Assembly: GCF_000504305.1 (NCBI RefSeq)
Contig: NZ_KI632512.1
Location: 1,295,750-1,359,749, forward strand
Length of the DNA: 64,000 bases
Reading direction: 5' to 3'
DNA from: Nitratidesulfovibrio termitidis HI1
GTDB lineage: Bacteria; Desulfobacterota; Desulfovibrionia; Desulfovibrionales; Desulfovibrionaceae
Shown: in pieces, positions 1 to 8,720 of the stretch
Layout of the letters: every line of letters begins with the position of its first letter
Numbering within the stretch: the stretch's first letter is position 1
Program-made: the position numbers and the translations under genes
The notes under the pieces: generated by a model
Told to the model about the DNA's origin: nothing
The model's database searches: none
Seen by the model: only the letters and a program-made list of their open reading frames with translations

Positions 1-2
1 TT

Positions 3-1049
3 CCCCCCGGAACGGAAACTCCGTACGCATCGCCAGGCCACGCCCGAACGACGGAAGCCCTCCTGCCCGGCATCACCGGAGAAGAGGCGCTCGCCGTGGC
101 GCGGCTGCCCGCGTCCGACATCCTGGACATCCTGGCCGTGGCGCAGGCAGTGCGTTCGGCCCGCAAGGGGCCGCTGGCGACCACCTGCGGCATCGTCAAC
201 GCAAAGTCGGGCCGGTGCGGCGAGGATTGCGCCTTCTGCGCCCAGTCGTCGCACCACGACACGGGCGCTCCGGTGCATGCACTGCTCGGCCCCGACGCGT
301 TGCTGCGCCATGCGGAGGAACTGGCCCGCGCGGGGGTGCGCCGCTTCGGCATCGTGACCAGCGGCAACGCCCTTACGGAACGGGAGTTCGACGCGGTCTG
401 CCTGGCGGCGCGCCTGTTGCGCGACCGTGTGGACATCGGCCTGTGCGCCTCTCTGGGGCAACTCGTCTCCGGCGCCGCCAAGAGCGAAAACCGGGGAGAA
501 CGAGCCCGCCGCCTGAAGGACGCAGGCATTTCCAGCTACCACCACAATCTTGAAACGGCCAGAAGTTTTTTCCCGCAGGTATGTACCACGCACCCTTACG
601 ACGACGACATCGCCACCGTGCGTGAAGCCGCAGGGGCAGGGCTGCGCACCTGTTGCGGCGGCATCCTTGGCCTTGGCGAAACGTGGGAACACCGCGTGGA
701 ACTGGCCCTGACCCTGCGTGAACTGGACGTGGACTCCATCCCGCTGAACTTCCTGCATCCCATTCCGGGCACACGGATGGGACACCGCAGTCCGTTGCCG
801 CCCATGGAGGCCTTGCGGGCCATCTCCATATTCCGGCTGCTGCACCCGCAACGGGACATCCTGGTGTGCGGCGGGCGCGAGACGACCCTGGGCCAATGGC
901 AATCGTGGGTGTTCGCCGCCGGGGCCAACGGCCTGATGGTGGGCAATTACCTGACCACGGCGGGCCGGGCCCTTGCCGACGACATGGACATGCTGACCAC
1001 GCTGGGCGTGGGTAAAACTGCCGACAACGACGGGGAGGTGCGGGCATGA
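3..1049 (+). CDS. bioB: Biotin synthase BioB (5' end outside window)
   Basis: Radical-SAM enzyme that inserts sulfur into dethiobiotin to give biotin. The cluster-binding motif CGEDCAFC is present; its cysteines fall at residues 41, 45 and 48 when counted from the GTG at 96. The family motif YHHNLET follows about 110 residues later. The frame is open from base 3, and residues before the GTG (LLPGITGEEAL) match the usual BioB N-terminus, so the true start lies upstream of the window and the GTG is internal. The stop overlaps the bioA start (ATGA), making this the upstream-most visible gene of a nine-gene biotin operon. The operon promoter and any BirA operator are not visible. Identification is firm; only the start is unknown. 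Confidence 0.95.
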   Translation, partial: PPGTETPYASPGHARTTEALLPGITGEEALAVARLPASDILDILAVAQAVRSARKGPLATTCGIVNAKSGRCGEDCAFCAQSSHHDTGAPVHALLGPDALLRHAEELARAGVRRFGIVTSGNALTEREFDAVCLAARLLRDRVDIGLCASLGQLVSGAAKSENRGERARRLKDAGISSYHHNLETARSFFPQVCTTHPYDDDIATVREAAGAGLRTCCGGILGLGETWEHRVELALTLRELDVDSIPLNFLHPIPGTRMGHRSPLPPMEALRAISIFRLLHPQRDILVCGGRETTLGQWQSWVFAAGANGLMVGNYLTTAGRALADDMDMLTTLGVGKTADNDGEVRA

Positions 1050-2575
1050 GCGAACGGACGACGGATACCGGCGCGCCCGAAGCGGCCAGCACCGCCCCCG
1101 CCCCAACGGACGCCACCCTGCGCCTGCGCGCGCTGGACAAGGCCCACGTGTGGCATCCCTTCACCCAGATGCGCGACTGGCTGGCGGCGGACCCGCTGAT
1201 CATCGCCGCCGCCGAGGGCAACCGGCTCATGGACACCGACGGCGCATCCTACCTGGACGGCGTATCCTCGCTGTGGACCAACGTGCATGGTCATCGTCAC
1301 CCCCGGCTGGACGCGGCCGTCCGGGCGCAGTTGGACAAGGTGGCCCACACCACCCTGCTGGGCCTTGGCAGCGAACCGTCCATAGAACTGGCGGCACGCC
1401 TTGCCGCCATCGCCCCGCAGGGGCTGACGCGGGTGTTCTATTCCGACAGCGGGTCGACATCAGTAGAAGTCGCGCTGAAGATCGCCTTCCAGTTCCACCG
1501 CCAGGCCCCGTCGCAACTGGGCGGCGACGCCCGGCGCACCCGCTTTCTCAGCCTGCGCAATGCCTACCACGGCGACACAGTGGGGGCCGTGGCCCTGGGC
1601 GGCATGGCCCTGTTCCATTCCATCTACGCGCCCCTGCTGTTCGACACGGTGAAGGCAGAAAGTCCGCACTGCTACCGCTGCCCCTTCGGGCGGCAGGCCG
1701 GGGCGTGCGAGCGGGAATGCATCACCCACATGGAAACGCTGTTCGCCCGGCACGGCCACGAACTGTGCGCCGCCGTGGTGGAACCGCTGGTGCAGGGCGC
1801 GGCGGGCATGCTGTTGCAGCCGCCCGGCTGGCTGCGCCGGGTGCGCGAACTGTGCGACGAGTACGGGGTATTCCTGGTGGCGGACGAGGTGGCCGTGGGC
1901 TTCGGCAAGACCGGCACCCTGTTCGCCTGCGAGCAGGAAGGGGTGACGCCGGACTTCCTGTGCCTGGCCAAGGGCATTTCCGGCGGCTATCTGCCGCTGG
2001 CCGCCACCCTGGCCACCGAGCGGGTGCACGACGGATTTCTGGCCCGCCACGAGGAATTGCGCACCTTCTTCCACGGCCACACATACACCGGCAACCCTCT
2101 GGCCTGCGCGGCGGCCATCGCCTCGCTGGACGTATTCGAGGAAGAACGGGTGATGGAACGGCTGCAACCGAAAATCGCCCGGCTGGCCGCGCGGCTGGAA
2201 ACGTTGCGCGACCTGCCCCACGTGGGGGACATCCGCCAGCGCGGGGTCATGACCGGCATCGAGATGGTGCGGAACCGCGATACGAAGGAAAGTTACGACC
2301 TGGCCCAACGCATTGGTCATCGGGTGACCCTGGAGGCACGGCGGCGCGGGGTGATCATCCGCCCGCTGGGCGACGTGATGGTGCTCATGCCGCCGCTGTC
2401 CATCACCGAGGACGAGATCGACCTGCTGGTGGATGTCACGGGCGAGGCCATCCGCGCGGTGACCGAACGCAGGGCGACAGGCGGACTGGGTGGACTGGGT
2501 GGACTGGACGGGCTGAACGGGCTGGATATGCCGGATGGACCGGGCGGGCTGCCGCCCTTGCCGGGGGTGGCATGA
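1046..2575 (+). CDS. bioA: Adenosylmethionine-8-amino-7-oxononanoate aminotransferase BioA
   Basis: PLP-dependent class III aminotransferase that converts KAPA to DAPA, normally using SAM as amino donor. The family opening WHPFTQM lies near residue 35. The PLP lysine is K309 in LAKGISGGYLP, and ADEVAVGFGKTG precedes it. The protein is 509 residues, against about 430-450 for the family. The excess is an N-terminal Ala/Thr-rich extension and a C-terminal Gly-Leu tail encoded by 9-bp repeats (about 2479-2530), which look like a late addition. The start overlaps the bioB stop by 4 nt and the stop overlaps the next ATG, so translational coupling is likely. Confidence 0.95.
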   Translation: MSERTTDTGAPEAASTAPAPTDATLRLRALDKAHVWHPFTQMRDWLAADPLIIAAAEGNRLMDTDGASYLDGVSSLWTNVHGHRHPRLDAAVRAQLDKVAHTTLLGLGSEPSIELAARLAAIAPQGLTRVFYSDSGSTSVEVALKIAFQFHRQAPSQLGGDARRTRFLSLRNAYHGDTVGAVALGGMALFHSIYAPLLFDTVKAESPHCYRCPFGRQAGACERECITHMETLFARHGHELCAAVVEPLVQGAAGMLLQPPGWLRRVRELCDEYGVFLVADEVAVGFGKTGTLFACEQEGVTPDFLCLAKGISGGYLPLAATLATERVHDGFLARHEELRTFFHGHTYTGNPLACAAAIASLDVFEEERVMERLQPKIARLAARLETLRDLPHVGDIRQRGVMTGIEMVRNRDTKESYDLAQRIGHRVTLEARRRGVIIRPLGDVMVLMPPLSITEDEIDLLVDVTGEAIRAVTERRATGGLGGLGGLDGLNGLDMPDGPGGLPPLPGVA

Positions 2576-3057
2576 CCGGCATGACCGGCATGACCGGCAC
2601 GGGCGGCACGCAAGGCACCGTGCGTTGCGGGGTGTTCCGGTTCGCTCCGGACCACCCGCTGTTCGCGGATCATTTCCCCGGCGCCCCCGTGGTGCCGGGG
2701 TCGTGCATCGTGCAGGCCTTTGCGGACGAAGCGTCGCGCTGGGCCCACGAACACGCTCGGGGGGGCGGGCAGGATAGCATCCTGTCAAGTGAGGCACGTG
2801 CCGTGCCTGCCATGCGCCCCATATGCCCGATACGTGAAATACGCGGGTTCCGCTTCCGGCGCTTCGTGACGCCGGGGGACTACGCCTTCCGCATGGAATG
2901 CACGGACGCCGGACTGCGCTGCTCGCTGCACGCCCTGCCCGGTGAACTGGCCGGTGCGGCAGGGCATGGGGCAACCGGGGCGGGCGCACCGGACGGACCG
3001 GACGCCACGGCAGGCCCCACCATTCCCCCCTTGGTCACCGGGGTGCTGGCATGGTAG
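2572..3057 (+). CDS. FabZ/ApeI-like hotdog protein of the biotin operon
   Basis: Small hotdog-fold protein of 161 residues. It has the FabZ hallmark DHFPGAPVVPG with the catalytic-type His at 34. Where FabZ carries its catalytic Glu (G-x4-E-A), this protein has Gln48 (GSCIVQAF), as in ApeI-type partners of aryl-polyene dehydratases. It probably works as half of a 3-hydroxyacyl-ACP dehydratase with the second hotdog protein at 5913-6452 (inference). The start lies in a 9-bp repeat (ATGACCGGC three times), so three in-frame ATGs are available. The first overlaps the bioA stop and was chosen. It overlaps the SDR gene by 7 nt. The role in making the pimeloyl chain follows from operon position. 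Confidence 0.75.
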   Translation: MTGMTGMTGTGGTQGTVRCGVFRFAPDHPLFADHFPGAPVVPGSCIVQAFADEASRWAHEHARGGGQDSILSSEARAVPAMRPICPIREIRGFRFRRFVTPGDYAFRMECTDAGLRCSLHALPGELAGAAGHGATGAGAPDGPDATAGPTIPPLVTGVLAW

Positions 3058-3881
3058 CCGCCGCCGGATTCCCCTCTCCCCTGCGCGGCCCCGTGCTCAT
3101 CGCCGGCGGCTCGTGCGAACTGGGGTTGGCCCTCGGGGCGACGCTGACCGCCGACGGCATGGCCGTGGCCCTCACCGCGCGCGATGCCCCGGGCGCGGCG
3201 CGCATCCGCGCGGCCCTGCCGGAAGCGACGATACTGCGCCTGCAGGCGCGCGGGCCGGAACGGGACGCCGCCGGACGGGATTTCAGCACGCCGCCTGCAC
3301 TCGAAGGTGCGGACGCCGAAGACGACACCCCGGAAACCCTGCCCGAACGCGCCCGTGCCGCGCTGGGGGAAGCGCCCCGGCTGTTCGTGGACCTGCTGCA
3401 CTCGCGCTTCGAATGCCTGCTGGCCGGGGCGGACCCCGCTGACATCGACCTGTGGGCAGCGCGCGACATCGCCTTCCGCGCCCGACTGCTGCGGGCCGTC
3501 AGCCGTTCCATGCTGGCCGCGCGCGACGGGCGGTGCGTGTTCGTCTCGTCCTCCGCCGCAGAGCGGGCTGCACCGGGGCAGGGATACTACGCCGCCGCCA
3601 AGCTGGCGGGGGAGGCCCTGTACCGCGCCGTGGGCGTGGAACTGGCCCCGCGCGGGGTCACCGCCTGTTCCCTGCGCCTGGGCTGGCTGGAGGCGGGCCG
3701 GGGCGGGCCCTTCCTGCGCGCGCGCCCTGCCGACGCCACCCTGCCGCCCACCGGGCGCACCGTAACGGTTGCCGAGGCCGTGCATACCCTGCGCTTTCTG
3801 CTGTCCGCCCCGGCCACGGCCATCAACGCCACCACCCTGACCTGCGACGGCGGTTTCGGCGCGCTGAAGCCGGGCTGCTGA
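3051..3881 (+). CDS. FabG-like short-chain dehydrogenase of the biotin operon
   Basis: Classical SDR of 276 residues. A glycine-rich nucleotide loop (AGGSCELGLA) lies near residues 19-28, and the catalytic YxxxK is Y180/K184, with a Ser-rich strand end (VSSSAA) about 13 residues before it. The C-terminal TCDGGF matches the FabG/FabI family end. The expected role is 3-ketoacyl-ACP reduction, but an enoyl-ACP reductase role cannot be excluded from sequence alone. It is embedded between a dehydratase-like gene (7-nt overlap) and an ACP gene, which supports action on an ACP-bound chain. A Glu/Asp-rich insertion around residues 85-105 is unusual for FabG. Confidence 0.8.
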   Translation: MVAAAGFPSPLRGPVLIAGGSCELGLALGATLTADGMAVALTARDAPGAARIRAALPEATILRLQARGPERDAAGRDFSTPPALEGADAEDDTPETLPERARAALGEAPRLFVDLLHSRFECLLAGADPADIDLWAARDIAFRARLLRAVSRSMLAARDGRCVFVSSSAAERAAPGQGYYAAAKLAGEALYRAVGVELAPRGVTACSLRLGWLEAGRGGPFLRARPADATLPPTGRTVTVAEAVHTLRFLLSAPATAINATTLTCDGGFGALKPGC

Positions 3882-3924
3882 ATCCTCATCGACCTCATTC
3901 CCACAGGAACATCACAGGAACATC

Positions 3925-4350
3925 ATGCCTTCCCACGATACCGCAGACGCACGGGACATGCCCGCCATCGCATCGGAAATTGCCGCGCTGGTGGCCCCCA
4001 TCTTCGACGTGGACGCCGCCACCCTGTCGCCAGACACCCGGCTGATGGCCGACCTGCCCTGCGAGTCCATCGACCTGCTGGAAATCGGCGCGGGGCTGAA
4101 CCGCCGCTTCGCCATTCCGGTGCGCGACGCCGCAGCCTTTCTTACCGACCTGCGCATCCACGTGCTGGAGGCCGAGCGTAACGGCGAAGCACCCGAAGCC
4201 CGACTGGCGCGGGAATACCCGCACCTGTCCGACGCGCGCGTGGCAGAGGTGCTGGCAGCCGTGCGCGTGCCCGGCGCGCCCCCGGTGCTGACCATCGGCG
4301 ACGTGGCGGCGTACGTGGCGTGGTCCCTGACGCGGAACGCGCGACGTTAG
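3925..4350 (+). CDS. Acyl carrier protein-like protein of the biotin operon
   Basis: ACP-fold protein with the phosphopantetheine attachment site as PCESIDLLEI, Ser48. The usual DSL is replaced by ESI. At 141 residues it is much longer than the 75-80 of housekeeping AcpP; extra residues lie at both ends, so it is likely a dedicated carrier for the pimeloyl precursor (inference). It starts at ATG 3925, 43 nt after the SDR stop, and is followed by a palindromic dispersed repeat that separates it from the ketosynthase gene. Confidence 0.8.
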   Translation: MPSHDTADARDMPAIASEIAALVAPIFDVDAATLSPDTRLMADLPCESIDLLEIGAGLNRRFAIPVRDAAAFLTDLRIHVLEAERNGEAPEARLAREYPHLSDARVAEVLAAVRVPGAPPVLTIGDVAAYVAWSLTRNARR

Positions 4351-4356
4351 CCAAAT

Positions 4357-4483
4357 GGTCTTTTCGCCCGTTGGCTGACCGACCCGAAGGGCGCATAGCG
4401 TGCACGTTAAGCGAGTCAGCGAGCTTTACGGGCATCGAGCGCAACGCGGTCGAACGTCACTTGCCAACGAACGAAAATCCTCA
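4357..4483. repeat. Dispersed palindromic element, short copy
   Basis: About 127 bp between the ACP and ketosynthase genes. Its reverse complement closely matches both ends of the element at 8721-9008. Shared blocks include CTTTTCGCCCGTTGGCTGAC at the left end and CTTGCCAACGAACGAAAATC at the right. Around 4404-4432 it holds an imperfect hairpin (cgttaagcgag / ctttacggg). It resembles REP/BIME-type extragenic elements. It may lower read-through or stabilise the upstream mRNA inside the biotin operon. Confidence 0.75.
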
Positions 4484-4506
4484 TTTGTTCATCTCCCGGT
4501 TCTCCC

Positions 4507-5916
4507 ATGTACCCACTTGATCCAATTCCCTTTCCTCCCCGCCGCGTGGTCATCACCGGCGCGGGCGCATTCACCCCACTGGGGCACACCCCGCAGGACA
4601 TGGCAAACGCCATCCGCGAGGGGCACAGTCCGTTCCGCCATGCCACGGCCCTGCCCGGTACGGCCTGCACCCCGGTGCCGGACTTCGACGCCGCAGCGGC
4701 CACCGGACGCTGGCGGCACCGCCGCTATCTTTCGCGCGGAGGGCAACTGGCCCTTGCCGCCGCCCTGGTCGCCACCCGGCAGGCCGGGTACGCCTGTGAC
4801 GACGGAACCGGAGAAACGGGGGTAACGGGCAACATCGACACGGCAACGGGCGACGGCGGCGCGCATCTCCCGCCCTGCCTTCCGGACGACACCGCACTGG
4901 TGGCCGCCAGTGGTCCCAACATGGACGTGGGGGCAGACTTTCCCGCCGCATGCGCACCGCGTTCAGTTGGTAACACCGCAACATCCGGCCCGAAACTCTC
5001 CGATCTGGAACATCCCGACCTGGACGCCCTGTGGATGCTGCGCTGGCTGCCCAACACCGCCGCCTCCGCCGTGGCCATGCGTTGCGGCGTCCGGGGCGAA
5101 GGGCTGGTGCTGGGCACGGCCTGCGCCGCCTCGTTGCAGGCCGTGGGCGAGGCCGCCCGGCGGGTGCGCTGGGGTCTTGCCCCGGCGGCGCTGGCCGTGG
5201 GCGGCGATTCGCGCCTGTCGGAGGGGGGACTGCTGGGCTACGCCCGCGCCGGGGCCATCCAGCGCGATCTGGACCCCGCCGACGCCGACGCCCCGCATGC
5301 AGCCTGCCGCCCCTTCGACATCACCCGGCGCGGCTTCGTCCCCGGCGAGGGGGGCGCGGCCTTCATGCTGGAACCGCTGGATACGGCACGGGCACGCGGA
5401 GCCACCCCGCTGGCCGAAGTGCTGGGCATGGGCGCCACGCTGGACGGCCATGCCCTGACCGCACCGGAACCCGACGCCCGCCGGGCCGAAGCCGCCGTGC
5501 GCGGTGCGCTGGCCGAGGCTGGCCTGACGCCCGCTGACGTGCACTGGGTCGCAGCCCACGGCACCGGCACCGCCCTCAACGACGCGGCGGAAATCCGCCT
5601 GCTGGAACGGGTGTTCGCCGACGCGGGGCACACGCCCGCCGTCACCGCCGTGAAGTCGTGGACCGGGCACTGCGCCTCGGCCTGCGGCGCGGTGGAACTG
5701 GCGGTGCTGCTGGCCTGCGCGGCGGACGGCTTTCTGCCGCCGGTGCGCAACCTGACCACGCCGGAAAGCGCGCGACTGGATTTCGTGCGTCAATCGCGTC
5801 CCCTGCCCACTTCCGGCAACAACCAGCACGCGGCGGGCCACCACGGCGGCTCCATCGGCCTGCTGCTCAATTTCGGCTTTGGCGGGCAGAACGCCGCACT
5901 GGTGGTGCGGCTGTGA
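4507..5916 (+). CDS. Beta-ketoacyl-ACP synthase (FabF-like) of the biotin operon
   Basis: Condensing enzyme of 469 residues with the full Cys-His-His triad: C206 in GTACAAS, H351 in AAHGTGTALND and H388 in KSWTGHCASACGA. This is the FabB/FabF type and not the FabH/BioZ type, so it elongates an ACP-bound starter with malonyl-ACP. A Gly/Thr/Asp-rich insertion of about 60 residues (roughly 95-160) interrupts the normal fold. It is followed by hotdog 2 with a 4-nt overlap. It very probably extends the pimeloyl precursor; this is inference from context. Confidence 0.85.
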   Translation: MYPLDPIPFPPRRVVITGAGAFTPLGHTPQDMANAIREGHSPFRHATALPGTACTPVPDFDAAAATGRWRHRRYLSRGGQLALAAALVATRQAGYACDDGTGETGVTGNIDTATGDGGAHLPPCLPDDTALVAASGPNMDVGADFPAACAPRSVGNTATSGPKLSDLEHPDLDALWMLRWLPNTAASAVAMRCGVRGEGLVLGTACAASLQAVGEAARRVRWGLAPAALAVGGDSRLSEGGLLGYARAGAIQRDLDPADADAPHAACRPFDITRRGFVPGEGGAAFMLEPLDTARARGATPLAEVLGMGATLDGHALTAPEPDARRAEAAVRGALAEAGLTPADVHWVAAHGTGTALNDAAEIRLLERVFADAGHTPAVTAVKSWTGHCASACGAVELAVLLACAADGFLPPVRNLTTPESARLDFVRQSRPLPTSGNNQHAAGHHGGSIGLLLNFGFGGQNAALVVRL

Positions 5917-6452
5917 CCCTTTTCCGCCTCGCCCTTCCGAAGGAACCCCCCGCCCGCTTCCTGCTGCTGGACCGGGTGGACAGCTGTGACGAAACCGGGG
6001 CCACGGCCCTCTGCGCCTTCATCGCAGCCCCCGCGTGGCAGGGACTGGAGGCCATGGCCCAACTGGCCGCGCTGCACGCCCGCTGGACCGCCGACTTTGC
6101 CTTGCACGCCTTCCTGCTGACGGTGGAGGAATGCACCTGGCCGAACCGCCCACCGGCAGCCGACGTGCCCCACGGCATGCCAAATGACACATCGGACCAC
6201 ACACCTGGCGGTACACTGCACGGCATCCTGCACATTGGGGCCTGCCTGCTGGCCCAAAGCGACCGCGCGGCCACCTACGCGACCGCCATCACTCCCCTGC
6301 CGTCCTCATCCGGCGCGGACTCCGCGCCTGCGCCCCCGTGCATGGCCGCCACCCTGACCATAGGCCGCACGGCCTACGACACCCGCTTCAACGGCGACAC
6401 ACTCACCGCCCGTTATCGAGAGATATTTGCATGGCTGACCAGAACCGCCTGA
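5913..6452 (+). CDS. ApeP/FabZ-like hotdog protein, second dehydratase half
   Basis: Protein of 179 residues starting at a GTG that overlaps the ketosynthase stop (GTGA). The N-terminal half follows the FabZ/ApeP layout: FLLLDRV at 16-22, then PAWQGLEAMAQLAAL at 40-54. It keeps the acidic residue expected in the FabZ helix (E46, EAMAQ) but lacks the HFPG segment with the catalytic His. This is the mirror image of hotdog 1, so the two could form one composite active site. The weak family signal outside residues 10-60 leaves some doubt. It overlaps bioF by 22 nt. Confidence 0.65.
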   Translation: MTLFRLALPKEPPARFLLLDRVDSCDETGATALCAFIAAPAWQGLEAMAQLAALHARWTADFALHAFLLTVEECTWPNRPPAADVPHGMPNDTSDHTPGGTLHGILHIGACLLAQSDRAATYATAITPLPSSSGADSAPAPPCMAATLTIGRTAYDTRFNGDTLTARYREIFAWLTRTA

Positions 6453-7939
6453 CCGACGCCCGCCTGACCGACGCCCGCCTGACCGACGCCCGCCTGACCG
6501 GCCCTGAACCGTCTGGCACTGACCTGTCTGGCGCTACGCCCGCCGCCGCGCCGCATCCGGCCCCTTCCGGCCTGCTGGCCGCACGTCTGGCACTGCGCGT
6601 TGAGGAACTGCACGCCGCAGGGCTTGGCCGCAGCGCACTGCAACTGGACGGACTGCCCGCCCCGGCGCGCGCGGCCACGCCCGGTTCCACTCACCGCACC
6701 AGCGCAGGGCAGTCGCCATCCCCGGCGCTGGTGCACGTGCAGGGCCGTCCGCTGCTCCATTTCGCGGGCAACGATTACCTCGGCCTTGCCGCCGACGAGG
6801 CGTGGCGGGCCACGGTGGCCGACTGCTTCGCGCGGCATGCGCCCTCGGGCACGGCCTCGCGCCTTGCCGCCGGGCACACCGCCCTGGCGGCGGAAGCCGA
6901 GGCCGCCTGGGCCGACTACTTCGGCTATGCCGAATGCCTGTTCCTGCCCAGCGGGTATCAGGCCAACCTGGCCCTGTTATGGGGCTTGCTGGGCCATGGC
7001 GATGCCGTGTTCCTGGACCGCCGGGTGCACGCCAGCATGGCCCACGCCCTGCCCCCCACCGGGGCGCGCCTGCATACCCACCGCCATGCGGACATGGGCG
7101 ACCTGTCGCGCCGTCTGGCCGCGTGGCGGCACAACAGCGACAATGGCAGGGGCGGCAACGACGGCCCTCCCGCCTGCGGGACGGCCTGCGCGCCCCAGCC
7201 CGTGATCCTGGCCGAATCGTTGTACAGCATGGACGGTACCCTGCCGGACATGGCGCGCCTGAGCGTCGTGGCCCGCGAGCACGGGGCCTTTGTCGTCGTG
7301 GACGAGGCGCACGCCTTCGGCGCCCTGGGCACGGGCGGGCGCGGGCGGGCGCACGGCGTGGCCGACGTGGCCGTGGGCACGCTGGGCAAGGCGCTGGGGC
7401 TGTTCGGGGCGTTCCTGCTGCTGCCGCGCGGCACCCGGAACGCGCTGGAAAACCTGGCCTCGCCACTGATCCACTCCACCGCCCTGCCGGAGGCGCACGC
7501 CGCCTGCTGCCTGGCCCTGCTGGACCTGCTGCCCCGACTGGATGACCGCCGCCACCACCTTGCCGCACTGGGCGCGGCCCTGCGCACCGGATTGCGTGAT
7601 GAAGGGGTGCCCGTACGCGAGGGCGCACATGTGGTCTGCGTGGACGTGGGCGACGAGGAACGCTGCACCCGCCTTGCGGCAAGGCTGCGCACTCCGGAGG
7701 ACGACGGCCCCGGCGTGCTGGCCCTGGCGGCGCGCCATCCCACCGTGGGGCGTGGCGCAGCGATGTTGCGTCTGGGGCTTACCGCCCTGCATCGGGTGGA
7801 CGACGTAGCCCGCTGCGTGGACCTGCTCGCCCGTGCGTGGAAGGAAGAAGAGGAAGGGAAGCGGGGCGCTGCACCGGACCCCGCTGCCCCCGATTCGGAG
7901 GCGAACACCGCTGGCAGCACGCCTGGAGAACAATCATGA
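6431..7939 (+). CDS. bioF: 8-amino-7-oxononanoate synthase BioF
   Basis: PLP enzyme that condenses the pimeloyl thioester with alanine to give KAPA. The motifs seen are FAGNDYLGLA, LPSGYQANLAL, VDEAHAFGALG and the PLP lysine K320 in GTLGKALGLFGAF. The chosen ATG lies 22 nt inside the preceding gene; earlier in-frame starts would extend into it further. At 502 residues it is over 100 longer than typical BioF. The N-terminus carries a repeat (LTDAR three times, from a 15-bp tandem repeat at about 6449-6495), followed by a Pro/Ala-rich linker, a Gly/Asn insertion near 235-250 and a Glu/Lys-rich tail. Confidence 0.93.
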   Translation: MADQNRLTDARLTDARLTDARLTGPEPSGTDLSGATPAAAPHPAPSGLLAARLALRVEELHAAGLGRSALQLDGLPAPARAATPGSTHRTSAGQSPSPALVHVQGRPLLHFAGNDYLGLAADEAWRATVADCFARHAPSGTASRLAAGHTALAAEAEAAWADYFGYAECLFLPSGYQANLALLWGLLGHGDAVFLDRRVHASMAHALPPTGARLHTHRHADMGDLSRRLAAWRHNSDNGRGGNDGPPACGTACAPQPVILAESLYSMDGTLPDMARLSVVAREHGAFVVVDEAHAFGALGTGGRGRAHGVADVAVGTLGKALGLFGAFLLLPRGTRNALENLASPLIHSTALPEAHAACCLALLDLLPRLDDRRHHLAALGAALRTGLRDEGVPVREGAHVVCVDVGDEERCTRLAARLRTPEDDGPGVLALAARHPTVGRGAAMLRLGLTALHRVDDVARCVDLLARAWKEEEEGKRGAAPDPAAPDSEANTAGSTPGEQS

Positions 7940-8670
7940 ACGCAATGAACATCCCCGCCTCCCGCGCCCTGTTCGTAGTGGGCACGGACACGGGTGTGGG
8001 CAAGACGGTGGTTTCGATGCTGCTGCTGCGCGAACTGTTTGCGCGGGGAGAGCGGCCCTTCTACGCCAAGCCCATGCAGACCGGGTGCAAGACCCCGTAC
8101 GACACGGACAGCGATGCGGCCTTCGTGTACCGGCACGTTCCTGAACTGGCCGGGCGCGACCCGGCGGAAGCGGTGGGGTGGTGTTTTGCGGCGCCTAAGG
8201 CTCCGCTCCACGCCGCGCGGGACGAAATGCGCGGCGTGGAGACGGAAGACCTGGTGCGCAGTCTGGCATGTCTGCGCAGTGAACACGCCTCTCTGGTCCT
8301 CGAAGGCGCGGGCGGCCTGATGGTGCCGTTCACGCCGGAGGCCCTGTGCATCGACTGCATCCGGGCCGCCGACGCCCGTCCCGTGCTGGTGGCTCGGGCG
8401 GGACTGGGCACCGTGAACCACACGCTCCTCTCGGTGGAGGCGCTGGTCCGGAGAGGGATGGAACCGGCAGGGATCGTTTTCGTTCACACCAAGGAACGTT
8501 CCGCATCCCCGGACCTTGTGCAGGACAACATGGAGGCGGTAGCCATGCTGTCCGGTTTTCCGGTGAGCGGCATGGTGCCGCCCATCGAAAATCTGCTGCA
8601 TCCGCCCGACGCCGCCTTTGCGCCCTTGCGGCGCATGCTCGACGTACTGGACGGGGTGGTAATTAGCTAA
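7936..8670 (+). CDS. bioD: Dethiobiotin synthetase BioD
   Basis: ATP-dependent carboxylase that closes the ureido ring of DAPA to give dethiobiotin. The P-loop GTDTGVGKT lies at residues 17-25, followed by YAKPMQTGCK and EGAGGLMVPF. It is 244 residues, slightly above the family's usual 225-235. The start at ATG 7936 overlaps the bioF stop, the same ATGA coupling seen elsewhere in the operon. It is the last gene of the operon and ends convergently with lysA across the long copy of the dispersed element. Confidence 0.93.
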   Translation: MNAMNIPASRALFVVGTDTGVGKTVVSMLLLRELFARGERPFYAKPMQTGCKTPYDTDSDAAFVYRHVPELAGRDPAEAVGWCFAAPKAPLHAARDEMRGVETEDLVRSLACLRSEHASLVLEGAGGLMVPFTPEALCIDCIRAADARPVLVARAGLGTVNHTLLSVEALVRRGMEPAGIVFVHTKERSASPDLVQDNMEAVAMLSGFPVSGMVPPIENLLHPPDAAFAPLRRMLDVLDGVVIS

Positions 8671-8720
8671 CTCCCCTCTGCTACATTTCCTTGCACACCC
8701 TACTGGGGTGAAAGGCCGGA

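Noticed and set aside
1150..2571. Extension of hotdog 1 upstream through the bioA gene in one long open frame
   Set aside because: The residues before ATG 2572 are an Arg/Pro/Gly shadow of bioA. The overlapping ATG is the natural start.
1460..2989. Long minus-strand open frame across bioA and hotdog 1 (over 500 codons)
   Set aside because: It lies antisense to clear bioA motifs, and its predicted residues are a His/Gln/Arg/Ala mix typical of GC-rich shadow frames.
4507..5916. Ketosynthase as BioZ (FabH-like pimeloyl-ACP synthase)
   Set aside because: The active site is Cys-His-His as in FabB/FabF, not the Cys-His-Asn of the FabH/BioZ group.
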